Shown piece by piece: positions 45,287 through 55,664 of a stretch of DNA of 64,000 nt (positions are counted from its first letter, which is position 1; each line of letters begins with the position of its first letter). Source of the stretch: Spisula solida (lineage: Eukaryota; Mollusca; Bivalvia; Venerida; Mactridae). The notes under the pieces were generated by a model, which worked only from the letters and a program-made list of their open reading frames with translations, did not search any database and was not told where the DNA came from. Location of the stretch: assembly GCA_947247005.1 (NCBI GenBank), contig OX365955.1, forward strand, positions 16,101,322 to 16,165,321, given 5' to 3'. A program made the position numbers and the translations under genes.

Positions 45287-45969
45287 TAGTTTCAAATCTG
45301 ATAACAAAGTCTCAACTAAATAAGTGATGACAAATCCACCGTCAGTTTTACTATTTTTATTTTGTAGTTTCTCCAAATAGTTTAACAATAACAAATATGT
45401 TTTAACACACACTAAGTTCGTAAATTAGCGTAGCATAGTGGAACTCCACTTTTGCTAACTTTTTAAAACCTACATCATAACTGTCTTAGTCCTACATCCT
45501 CACTTTGTTTGTATATCTATATATTCAGTCTAATTCAAATCTTACTTAATATACATTATTTTCAAATCACAGAAAATAAATCTTAAAAACTTTTGACCAA
45601 TCAAATTACATGTTACAAAATACTTAACACGTTCATAGCCAATCAAATGGCATGTTATAAACTTTGTAAGCCAATTAAAACGCGGCTACATAATTATTGC
45701 ATAATTACTTCAAAAACAAAGGGTTTACCAATATTGAAAATATGACAACATGAGGTTGACTTTAATGTATCGGATAACAATCAGTTGAGATGCTATCTCA
45801 CGCATCCTGCTTTAACGAAGACATTTTAATGCGAATTATATACGAATAATATCTAATAGCCCATGGCTAGTAAAAGAGTTTAAAGACTCACATTCAGAAC
45901 GCGTTACTAAAATGGTTAGATAACATTGACAATTTAAAACAAATGATGTGGCCAAATATTACCGCATAA
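45287..45969 (+). repeat. 5' long terminal repeat
   Basis: From TAGTTTCAAATCTGATAA to CCGCATAA; repeated at 49502-50181. Between 45327 and 45969 the two copies run at a constant offset (4,212 bp) with no difference that I could see by eye; the only difference is a 3-base indel near the start (GATAACAAAG against GATAAAG). Near-identity means a recent insertion or recent gene conversion. A possible 5-bp target duplication AAGTA lies at 45282-45286 and 50182-50186. Confidence 0.8.
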
Positions 45970-46848
45970 AAGTTTAAAACCAACACAGAGGTTACTCAGA
46001 ATGACAGCAAAGAGAGACATGATGCCAAAGCCCAGCAGTCAGACTTTATGGTTTTGGAACGAGTTCTCAGAAAAGTACATAAACATACTCCAGGATTATC
46101 CAGCAAATTGGAAGATAAATGGAATGGACCTTATTATATTGTAGCTAAAGGTCCCAATGATACCTATAAAATTGCTGATAGTAAAACAAACAAAGTTTCA
46201 AAGTCATTTGATACATCACGCAATCTCAAGAGATACTACGACCCGGATGTCTATAGACATGATCTTCTTCATACAGACGATGTTAATGATGAGGCTTCTG
46301 CTAATGATGATGTTGACGATGATGATGACAATGATGATGTTGATGGTAATGATGAAGGAAACGCTCAAGGCGACAATCAAGACAATACTGAGATTCAGTC
46401 TCAGCCTGATGTCAATGATGATCCACCGACTGACCCGGAGGATGAAAATCCAGCTCAGACGGATAGTACTACTGATCCACCTAATACTCCGCGGGTGGAT
46501 AAATTGAGAATCATTGTGGATGATAAGAATAAAACTAACACCATTCCAGATTCCCCAAACAATTCCCCAAACATGGATTCCCCAAACATGGATTCCCCAA
46601 ACAAGGACATACAGTCCAGGTCATATAAAAGATGGTATGCTGTTGATAAAATAGTTAAACAGAGAACCAAAAGTGGAAGAAAAGAGTATATGTTAGAATG
46701 GAAAAATAAGAAATATAAGCCATCATGGGAGAGTGAAGAGGATGTCTCTCCTGATCTGATCAGATTGTTTCATGTTACTCATACTAAACTAGGGAAAAGG
46801 AGAAAACGCCCCAAGTATAAGTATCTAAAAAAGCCAAAGCCGGAATAG
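45970..46848 (+). pseudogene. pol: Integrase C-terminus with GPY/F motif and chromodomain (pol fragment)
   Basis: Open from the end of the 5' LTR (a stop lies at 45967-45969) to TAG at 46846, 292 codons; the first ATG is 46048. From that Met: residues 1-26 hold the basic strand of the integrase C-terminal domain, WNGPYYI (26-32) is the GPY/F motif, 77-112 is an Asp/Asn-rich acidic linker, 168-186 has a threefold DSPN repeat, and 196-240 is a chromodomain (YAVDKIV, GRKEYMLEWKNK, PSWESEEDV) with the aromatic residues expected for histone-tail binding. A basic tail follows. In Ty3/Gypsy elements such chromodomains guide integration to chromatin. The protease, RT and integrase core that should precede it are absent, so this is a fragment, although its own frame is intact. 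Confidence 0.85.
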
Positions 46849-46864
46849 AAGCACACTTACTATA

Positions 46865-47105
46865 ATACTAAATGATTGGGGATTTTGAGACAACAATGTT
46901 GAAAATATTTATAATATAAGGGATTGACTGTTTAAGACAGTAGTATATATATAGTGTGTTAGTGGGTGAAAGAGTCACCAAAGTTGAAAATGATTGATTA
47001 ATTGTTTAAGGCAGTAATAATCATATTGTTCATAATAAAAGTAGGTGAAAAAGTCACCAAAGTTGAAAATGAGGGATTAACTGTTGAAGACAGTAATAAA
47101 AGGAG
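46865..47105 (+). repeat. Three ~85-bp repeats between pol remnant and env
   Basis: 'gggattgactgtttaagaca', 'aagtcaccaaagttgaaaat' and similar phrases occur at about 46918, 46990 and 47080. Each has a small inverted pair (GACTGTTTAAGACAGT). Role unknown; position in the leader of the env region. Confidence 0.6.
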
Positions 47106-47512
47106 GTTAAGGCAACATTGTAATTCAGCTGTTAAGAGCTCACCAATACTTATAAGTTTTTATACATGCTAGGTCCTTTAAAATTTATTAAATATCGAGG
47201 AATTCTTGTATTGCTAACAATTTGGACCACAGAATTAATATCATATGATAAATTAAGGAAATGCAGGCTCACTTAGCTCTATTTCAGTCAATCTATTTAT
47301 TGTGCTACAGTAGCACTTAATATTGGTCATTGGTTATCCCAATACCATTACAGGTGTATATTTTTTTGTGAGAAAGGTGTGAGTGTGTTATATAGTCTAA
47401 CTATTAGTGTGAGTGTGGTATTTTTAACACCTGGTACTGGTATATGTAGGATGCAGTAGTCTGCGCAGATGTTGCTTCTATGGTAGATAACAGTCAAATT
47501 CTTATATTTTAG

Positions 47513-49539
47513 TTGACTGGAGTAGACTGGTGCTGTTTCTGCTTTCCATCGTTCTGTGTTTCCATACGGTATATGGAAATGAGCTGCAGCGAATTAACTA
47601 TGGTGTTGTCCTAGAACCACAAAGTAAAATGAACTTAGCTGTAGAGAGCTGGAGGCATACTTTTGCGATAGAGATGCCCAAAGATATAGGTGTAGTGGAA
47701 ATATCAACTTGTACTCAAAACCCCAAGACATGTAAAGTTGTAAATGAAGTGTTGCGTGAAATAAATCAAATCAGGCTTGACACTGAAATAATGTTAAATA
47801 CAACCATTCAATCTGTATGTGATTTAATTCCGGAAAGGAAATTTAAGACAAATAGATCTAGAACACATAGATCTGTATTACCATTTATTGGTAAAATATC
47901 AAAAACTTTGTTTGGTACTGCAACTTCTGATGATGTTGAGATGTTAGCAAGACATATAAATGGGTTGAATAAACTTTCCAGAACCATGGTTAAAAATATT
48001 CAACAACATGAAAACAACTTAGCATCTTATATGCATACAGTTGACAGTAGAATAACAAATATTGTAAATGGAATGAAGGAAAATGAAATGGCAATTGATT
48101 TAATTGAAACCCAATTAAATGATTCATTTAGGAAACTTGAACAGTCCTTTTCAACCATGAATGTATTGGTAGCAAAACACATTGAAAGCTCCAGACTGTT
48201 AGAACATGGTCTCAGTGAATTGTTGATGGGAATTTATCAGTTAGTTGAGGGAAAACTATCCCCTCATCTTATTCCAGTATCAGCATTGCAGCACACATTG
48301 TCTAACATATCTGAGATTTTGCATAATAAATTCAATGGTTACCATTTAGTTTTTGAAAAACCGGATGACGTTTACAAAAATGTTGAGTTTGTATTTGCCA
48401 GACAAGGATTAACAATGTATATATCGGTCAAGTTTCCTATTGCATCATTCAATAAGCCATTGTCATTGTTTAATGTCATATCTTTACCTGTACCTGTAAA
48501 TAGTACATCAGACCATGCAACCCAAATATTAGATTTGCCAGATACATTTGCTATAACTAATGATTTGCAATATTACACAACATTTAGCAATGATGAGTTA
48601 CAAAACTGTAAAACTGGAAACATAATGTTATGTAAATTCAATAAACCATTGTTCCCAATTACAGTAAATAGCTGTATTTCAGGTTTATTTAAAAATGACA
48701 TGAGTATTGTGAAAAGCAACTGTGACTTCAGATTTTTAGTCAATCATCTTTCATCTATGATAACCCAACTGTCTCATACTTCTGTTTTAATTTATAATAT
48801 TGATGTTATGGAATTTGATTGCAAATCTGGAAAAAGAATGCAACCAGGGTGTAAATTTTGTGTGATGAAAATTCCATGTGAATGTTCTGTTAGTACAGAT
48901 ACAATTTATTTGCCACCCAGACTGTCTAATTGTCATGAGAACACAACAAGTGTGTTGCATCCTGTAAATCTGGCATTATTACAACAATTTTTTAATGATA
49001 CTGAATTAGAAAACAAAGGTATTAATTCACTGTTTGAAAACCCATTATCAGTGGATATTCCTCAGTTTAAAATATATAACCATTCAATGCATAGTGTCAT
49101 TGCGGATGACAGAAAAGCTCATTTAAGTTTAGAAAAAATGGCACAGTCTGTTAGAAATAGTTCTATGGTGTTTCAGTCATTGACTGATCCTCTTCTATCT
49201 GGAGATATAAGATTACAGGATAATTGGCCATCAACTGATGACATTCTTTTATATTGTACATCTGGTATAGCAGCTTTTTGCTTAGTATTTATCATATTGA
49301 TTACTCTAAAATTGAGAAAATTGTTGATTCTTGTAACAGTGTTGCAAAATGCAACTGTTCAAAAAGTTCAAGCAGCCACATTGCCTTCTTTTGTGTATAA
49401 AAAGCCAACCACTGTAGTACCACCCACAAATTATTTTTGGGATAATATGGATATCACTTTAGATCATTACATTCTTGTTCTTTGTATAGGAATTATTGTT
49501 CTAGTTTCAAATCTGATAAAGTCTCAACTAAATAAGTGA
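47513..49539 (+). CDS. env: F-type envelope glycoprotein of the LTR retroelement
   Basis: Open from a stop at 47488 to TGA at 49539. There is no ATG near the start; numbering from GTG 47530 gives 669 residues. An acceptor (tatattttag, 47512) precedes TTGACTGG, so a spliced transcript with the ATG on an upstream exon is likely, as for retroviral env. Residues ~2-16 are a signal peptide core. RTHR/SVLPFIGKISKTLFG (111-129) is a furin-type site followed by a fusion-peptide-like segment of the kind in baculovirus F and insect errantivirus env proteins. 133-240 is heptad-rich, cysteines cluster at 360-469, there are many N-glycosylation sites, 572-593 is a membrane anchor, and 646-662 a second hydrophobic segment. 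The last 12 codons lie in the 3' LTR. No stop or frameshift interrupts it. Confidence 0.85.
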
Positions 49540-50181
49540 TGACAAATCCACCGTCAGTTTTACTATTTTTATTTTGTAGTTTCTCCAAATAGTTTAACAA
49601 TAACAAATATGTTTTAACACACACTAAGTTCGTAAATTAGCGTAGCATAGTGGAACTCCACTTTTGCTAACTTTTTAAAACCTACATCATAACTGTCTTA
49701 GTCCTACATCCTCACTTTGTTTGTATATCTATATATTCAGTCTAATTCAAATCTTACTTAATATACATTATTTTCAAATCACAGAAAATAAATCTTAAAA
49801 ACTTTTGACCAATCAAATTACATGTTACAAAATACTTAACACGTTCATAGCCAATCAAATGGCATGTTATAAACTTTGTAAGCCAATTAAAACGCGGCTA
49901 CATAATTATTGCATAATTACTTCAAAAACAAAGGGTTTACCAATATTGAAAATATGACAACATGAGGTTGACTTTAATGTATCGGATAACAATCAGTTGA
50001 GATGCTATCTCACGCATCCTGCTTTAACGAAGACATTTTAATGCGAATTATATACGAATAATATCTAATAGCCCATGGCTAGTAAAAGAGTTTAAAGACT
50101 CACATTCAGAACGCGTTACTAAAATGGTTAGATAACATTGACAATTTAAAACAAATGATGTGGCCAAATATTACCGCATAA
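49502..50181 (+). repeat. 3' long terminal repeat
   Basis: Second copy of 45287-45969. Its first ~38 bases are also the end of the env frame. It ends CCGCATAA, followed by AAGTA. Confidence 0.8.
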
Positions 50182-50189
50182 AAGTACTA

Positions 50190-50735
50190 ATGCAGACTGG
50201 CCGGGATGGCCATTTCGGCCTTCCGTAGTTTTCGACCTAAATGCCCAAATTCGGGAATTTTTCTGTCATCGGTACACAGGCATTCCAGACTAAAGGATAT
50301 TACGGGCCCAAGGTCGTGCACAGGGTTTTTTGCCCGTTGGTCCCCTTTAAAGAGGGCTTTGAGCGTAGATTTTCCAAAACTGAAATTACTGGTCCTACCC
50401 GTCATTGCGGTACGATTCCCTGTGGAATTGCATTAACATTTAGCGCCAAAATGTTTTTATTTTTCTATCATGAGAAGGAATATTAGGCTAGACAAAGGGG
50501 TCATAATCAGTGCCCTAAAGGGGCCCAAAAGCTAAAAAGAATAATTTTCGCGCAAGGGTCACCGTCACATCGTCATTTCCGGTGACCTTCAGTCGAAATG
50601 TTGACCATTTTTTTCTACTTTCACTTTGGGGCAGGTGTGTAGCATCCGGATGTATCGAGTTTTTATCAGTGCTGCAAGTCAATTGTGTCTCAGAGACGGG
50701 ATATAGGGGCCATATGGATTTCTCATGGCCCCCCA
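50190..50735. other. No gene supported
   Basis: Intron 1 continues. Less AT-rich, with overlapping open frames on both strands (50187-50486, 50515-50764) but no domain; such two-strand openness usually reflects a repeat. Confidence 0.35.
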
Positions 50736-50905
50736 AAAAAATCGTGGTAGCGGAAAGGATATAGGCCTACATTTTTGTAATATGCATGCTTTGAACCTGC
50801 GACATCCCGCTCCCAGCTGTATCAGAATAGCCCCTTATACATTTTTGTAACATGTTTAGAGCCTTTGACATCCAGCACCCATCTACATGGATCATATATT
50901 GTTCT
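50735..50905 (+). repeat. ~72-bp diverged repeats, right side of the LTR element
   Basis: 'gatataggcctacatttttg', 'tgtatcagaata.ccccttat' and 'tacatttttgtaacatg' continue the repeat seen at 44930-45090. Confidence 0.6.
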
Positions 50906-50913
50906 TTTTTCAG

Positions 50914-51011
50914 ACCAATTAGAAAATTTATAGAAATCGATGTTTGTGGTAGTTATGATGGAAAGAAGAAATTATATACAACGATGAAAGTCAACATGTG
51001 TGGCATTAACC
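50914..51011 (+). CDS. Secreted EF-hand protein, exon 2
   Basis: 98 bp between ttttttcag and AACC|GTAAGT. It completes Thr41 with exon 1 and encodes residues 42-73 (PIRKFIEIDVCGSYDG...), with two cysteines (52 and 70) that could form a disulfide. It resembles a degenerate Kazal-like stretch by eye (VCGS.DG), which I do not rely on. It lies 730 bp after the retroelement. Confidence 0.65.
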
Positions 51012-51284
51012 GTAAGTATCCATGTACGAGATAATATTGCCAATCGTGGTGAACGTCATTTATTTGCTACTTGATGGGTTTTAATGAAATGATAAGTAAT
51101 AACGCTTAGTTTGATGTTTTCAATAGGCGACCATACAGAGATAATCTACATACACAGGCATATTTTGTCAAATATTTAGAGATAAATAGAATAAATAAGA
51201 ACAAATATACCAGATTTATATAGCGCATTTTTCATGCAAACACACGTTCAATAGCACTAAAATTACATTATAGTTTTGCAGCCA

Positions 51285-51620
51285 CAAGGTCGCAGGTGCA
51301 TCCTCTACTAGTGCAGATACATCGTGATCAGACTAATAGAAAGCCCCTGAAGGGAGAGAGGGAGACATTAGATACAGGCATGTCTGGTGCTGCAGAAGTG
51401 CACCTAGCTCTTATTTCGAATAGACAGTCTGGTTCTTTATTGTGCCCGGTGTAAAGCACCGATACACAGCTTCCTAGTACCTTTACCCAGATACTTTGCA
51501 GACCACACGGTCAGATATAGCGGGAAATAGTATAACTAATTCAGAAATGTCACGTTCCGATGTCAGGGATTGAACCCACGACCTCTGGATTGCCAGTCCA
51601 GTGCGTTACCACTAAGTTTA
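51285..51620 (-). repeat. SINE with tRNA-like head (intron 2 of the EF-hand gene)
   Basis: Same family as 7418-7800. The tRNA-like part is at 51561-51616 on the minus strand: GTGGTAACGCACTGG, an anticodon arm CTGGA-CTGGCAA-TCCAG, and GGTCGTGGGTTCAATCCC as B-box. The anticodon loop would read GGC. The body extends leftwards for ~270 bp. Confidence 0.7.
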
Positions 51621-51624
51621 ATTC

Positions 51625-53370
51625 GCTAGAGTTGTGTGTAGCACTTGTGTATAACAGTGGACCAAGTCACACTGAGAACAGTACTGTCTTTTAGCTAACA
51701 TAACTAACTACTGTAGTTGTATTGATTACTGTTCCCTGTGATTTCATAGCCAGTAACAAATAAAGTATGAAAAACTGTACTCTACCTACTCTACCGGCTG
51801 TTATACAACGGATTAGAGTTACGCGTAGGAATAAGCCTTCGTGGTTAATACCAATAGCAAATCGTCACAACGACAAACTGTTGTTTTATTTCGATTCTAA
51901 CATCATTTAAACGCACAATTATAATTATATTAATCCAGTATTACTTTGTGAAAGTATGTTGTTTACTTTACTTGTTTACATGCATGACGCCATTAATGGA
52001 ATGCATGAACAACGTGACGTGTTTTCATCAATATAGCAAACGTTAATTAGAGGTTAATTCACGAAACATTCGGGCAGGGAGGTTATAATCCGCTCGGAAA
52101 ATTAATAATCACCTCGAGGGCCTTAGCCTTCCGGGCGGATTACCACCTCACGACCAGGCTCTGAAGTGTATTAAAGTCTTTAGCATAATTGTTTGTTTTC
52201 ATAATATCTACGGAGAACTGATGTAGATATACACTGAGTTTGCCACCAATGAATTGCACTAACAGTCAATAAAATTGTAAAAGAAATCATACATTAAGAC
52301 AACGTACGTCATATTGGCTCCAACGTGACAGAACGTTTACATGGATAACGTACGTGCGGCCGTTCAAGCGGTCCCATTATGATTATGAGATTGCGGCCCA
52401 GGGGGGAATAGGTGATAATCAAGCGCGTGATGGCCATTATCAGCCGCAAATAAGCTCATTTTCCTAACTATGTGTAGTAACAAGTGTATTAAATAACGCT
52501 CTTTTTTGTTCTTTGTCTATATGGTATATAGGGAAATTTTGATGCTAATGAAGGTTATTAACAGGTGCCATACAATTATATTATCATGATTATACCCAAC
52601 ATTTATCATTCTAACGTCATGTATAATTTATTGCTGTATAATTCATTATACTATTCTACGTAACAATTATAATTATGGCTCAACGACTGTAGATCTTGAT
52701 CCTTTCTGTTGTCGAACTCCGAGTTCAATGACAGTCAAACCTTTCAGTAAATGGCAACAGCAAAATGCGGTATTTGTTGAGGTGCTCACTCTAAACGCGT
52801 CAAATAACATTGGGAATGGTTTGTTGGGAGATAAAATAGGTGGTATTTACAGGTAGGTATTGTATATATGAGAGTTGTTCGGGAAGTGTAAATATGCCTA
52901 GAATTTGTGTTCTATTGCAAATAAAGAATATAAAAAGTACCACCACAACCGTCAATGCTTTACAATACTACGGGTATCTTATATACAATACACCTCGTGA
53001 CATCAGTCCAGTCAAATTAGCTATTTACAAAGTTTTTTTGTGATTACAGAAAGGTTATCAAAGATCATAAACCAATTCCGATAATTCCATGACAATTGAC
53101 TGCGAAGCGCTGTGCTTATGCAGCTGCAGTCACCTGCTGTTTTGATCCATGGTCTCAATATTGCCTAGCGCTCACTGAAATTTCGGACAGTTCTGATTTC
53201 TTCGGTAAATAACTATTGCAATGCGACAAAGACCGATGTTATCCGCATGGAATAATGGAATTAGTATGGTTCACGACATTCTTACAAAATGCATCTTTTT
53301 TTGGATTTTTTGTTTGAAATCGTAAACCATCGAGAACAGGTCACGTGCTCCTCCATGGACCTTTTACTTT
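51625..53370. other. Intron 2 sequence; hairpin at 52080-52150
   Basis: No gene frame supported. 52080-52150 forms an imperfect hairpin: GAGGTTATAATCCGCTCGGA pairs with TCCGGGCGGATTACCACCTC. A second short inverted pair (gtgataatcaagcgcgtgat with ggccattatc) is near 52411-52442. Confidence 0.4.
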
Positions 53371-53434
53371 ATGCTATCCAATATACCTGCTCGCTCAAGG
53401 CTCGCAGGTAATAATGTACTGAATAACAGTATAA

Positions 53435-53620
53435 TTTGATGAGGGGAAAGAGGGTAAATTCCAAGATGGCGTCCCAGGTGGCCTTCATTTGATAACAATT
53501 CAATATGATGCCATTTGATGAGGGGGGGAAAGTGTAAAGTTCAAGATGGCGTCCTAGTGGGTCGCCATTTGATGATGGGTCACGGGTGAAATTCAAGATC
53601 GCATTCTAGGTGCCCGTCAT
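53435..53620. repeat. ~65-bp repeat, three copies
   Basis: 'tttgatgagggg', 'aaattcaagatggcgtcc' and 'tggcc.tcatttgat' recur at about 53437, 53516 and 53569. The repeated CAAGATGGCGTC is a YY1-like word. It lies just upstream of exon 3 of the EF-hand gene. Confidence 0.6.
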
Positions 53621-53674
53621 GACTTTAAAGCCAAGGATAGACTTAACATGGTTTACGTTTTTCTTTTATTTCAG

Positions 53675-53764
53675 GGTTATATGTGGCACAGATGGTGATG
53701 GCCCTATGTCGGGAACAATCGCAGTTTCTGAAAATATTGATTAGTGCGTTATATGATACAGACA
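53675..53764 (+). CDS. Secreted EF-hand protein, exon 3
   Basis: 90 bp between tttatttcag and GACA|GTAAGT. Two bases complete Arg74 with exon 2; it then encodes LYVAQMVMALCREQSQFLKI and LISALYDTD (75-103), the helix that leads into the EF-hand. One base is left over and joins exon 4. In this phase the exon is fully open. Confidence 0.7.
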
Positions 53765-54065
53765 GTAAGTTTTAATGATATATGTATTTGTCAAACATAT
53801 ACAGGGTGTGTCTCTCTCAAGTAAAATGGTGTGTATTTTTAATAACCCAAACATCATTAATGGGCTAGTAAGTGAATCCATTTTTCCACTTGTTTTTATA
53901 ATGAAGACGGTAAGTACGAGTACATATATACCATGTAGTTATAGTTTACAGTGCGTTTCTCGTACACCAATCATTTGTGCATATTGTGCTATCATTCTGA
54001 AGGGAATTGGCTGATTAATGTCGTAATTGAGAACTTTTGGAAAACAAGATATCTCACAGAGCTGG

Positions 54066-55041
54066 TGTGGTAGACTGTGGCGGCGGGTTGTCGGAGTAGA
54101 GTGTCGTAGTAGACTGACGACAGGTTGTCGGAGTAGAGTGTCGTAGTAGACTGTGGCGACAGGTTGTCGGAGTAGGGTGCCGTAGTAGACTGTGGCGACA
54201 GGTTGTTGGAGTAGGGTGTCGTAGTAGACTGTGGCGACAGGTTGTTGGAGTAGGGTGTCGTAGTAGACTGTGGCGACAGGTTGTTGGAGTAGGGTGTCGT
54301 AGTAGACTGTGGCGACAGGTTGTCGGAGTAGGGTGTCGTAGTAGACTGTGGCGACAGGTTGTCGGAATAGAGTGTCGTAGTAGACTGTGGCGACAGGTTG
54401 TCGGAGTAGGGTGTCGTAGTAGACTATGGCGACAGGTTGTCGGAGTAGAGTGTCGTAGTAGACTGTGGCGACAGGTTGTTGGAGTAGGGTGTCGTAGTAG
54501 ACTGTGTCGACAGGTTGTCGGAGTAGGGTGTCGTAGTAGACTGTGGCAACAGGTTGTTGGAGTAGGGTGTCGTAGTAGACTGTGGCGACAGGTTGTCGGA
54601 GTAGGGTGTCGTAGTAGACTGTAGCGACAGGTTGTCGGAGTAGGATGTCGTAGTAGACTGTGGCGACAGGTTGTTGGAGTAGGGTGTCGTAGTAGACTGT
54701 GGCGACAGGTTGTTGGAGTAGGATGTCGTAGTAGACTGTGGCGACAGGTTGTTGGAGTAGGGTGTCGTAGTAGACTGTGGCGACAGGTTGTCGGAGTAGG
54801 GTGTCGTAGTAGACTGTGGCGACAGGTTGTTGGAGTAGGGTGTCGTAGTAGACTGTGGCGACAGGTTGTCGGAGTAGGGTGTCGTAGTAGACTGTGGCGA
54901 CAGGTTGTCGGAGTAGAGTGTCGTAGTAGACTGTGGCGACAGGTTGTCGGAGTAGGGTGTCGGAGTAGACTGTGGCGACAGGTTGTTGGAGTAGGGTGTC
55001 GTAGTAGACTGTGGCGACAGGTTGTCGGAGTAGGGTGTCGT
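54066..55041. repeat. 39-bp minisatellite, about 25 copies (intron 3 of the EF-hand gene)
   Basis: Head-to-tail units AGTAGACTGTGGCGACAGGT plus TGTCGGAGTAGGGTGTCGT. Each unit contains the hairpin CGACA-GGT-TGTCG. Main variants are TTGG for TCGG and AGAGTG for AGGGTG. Length 39 keeps frame: on the minus strand all three frames are nearly free of stops over ~970 bp, but there is no ATG. Confidence 0.95.
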
Positions 55042-55087
55042 GTTTCTGTAACTGTTAAAAGTTTCTTTTACATGTTTGTCAATGGTA

Positions 55088-55660
55088 CTTGTACGAGGGT
55101 CGATCCAGAATTAACAGGACTGTGTCGATTACTCGAAAACTATTTGTTACAAAGCATAAAACAGCTATAAATCATAATATGCAATGTCTGTTTGATATAT
55201 TCTGAAAATTTCAAGTTCTTTGCTCAAATAACAATGACACTATACAATCATGTACTACATAAAACTAAACAGTAGGTGAACGCTGATCGGGGCAAGGTAG
55301 AATGACGTCGTGTGACGTCGTTTGCAAAATGTAAACAATTCACAATGCCCCGTCTTTAAAAGTATTTTTCGATGCCGAAATATTTCTTATACTGAGAAAT
55401 CAGTTAGTAATGACAAAATAGACACGTCTTCAGACCAAATGTAAAGTTTTTCCGTCAATATCGTCCGTTTAGTTTAGCAATTCACACTTGTCAGGTCACA
55501 GGTTCCTCTGCTGTTAGACTCTTGTAGTTCCAGTGTCTATGAGCGACTCGGTCAACGGTGAATACAATGATATTTGGCATCATTCTGTAGCGCCTTAAAT
55601 GTCTCAGCACTTTCTTTTAACCTCTTCATTGGACCAACATTCATGGCTGAGACAAAGTTG
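55088..55660 (+). mobile_element. Mariner-like fragment
   Basis: Starts TACGAGGGTCGATCCAGAAT followed by TAACAGGAC, the same TIR style as the element at 31706. The segment 55520-55600 (ttccagtgtctatgagcgac, tcggtcaacggtgaata) looks like eroded transposase-coding sequence. No matching right end was found. Confidence 0.4.
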
Positions 55661-55664
55661 TCTC

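Larger units (their letters stand above)
45287..50181 (+). mobile_element. Env-bearing chromodomain LTR retroelement, internally deleted
   Basis: 4.9 kb: LTR, integrase tail with chromodomain (45970-46848), a 650-bp gap with short repeats, an F-type envelope frame to 49539, LTR. Gag, protease, reverse transcriptase, RNase H and the integrase catalytic core are missing; the integrase remnant opens directly at the end of the 5' LTR. No primer-binding site or polypurine tract is evident. GPY/F and chromodomain place it in Ty3/Gypsy (chromovirus-like). It probably depends on intact relatives elsewhere in the genome. It sits in sense orientation in intron 1 of the EF-hand gene. Confidence 0.8.

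Noticed and set aside
46157..46507. Methionine-rich frame overlapping the acidic linker
   Set aside because: It is the +1 shadow of the GAT-rich Asp/Asn linker in the integrase fragment.
50187..50764. Overlapping open frames on both strands
   Set aside because: Several frames are open on both strands with no domain or splice support, as expected for a repeat of moderate GC content.
50914..51011. Kazal-type inhibitor domain in exon 2 (VCGSYDG) and near exon 3 (ICGTDGDG)
   Set aside because: The cysteine pattern is incomplete, and the exon 3 match is in a frame that does not agree with the splice phase; the EF-hand model fits all junctions.
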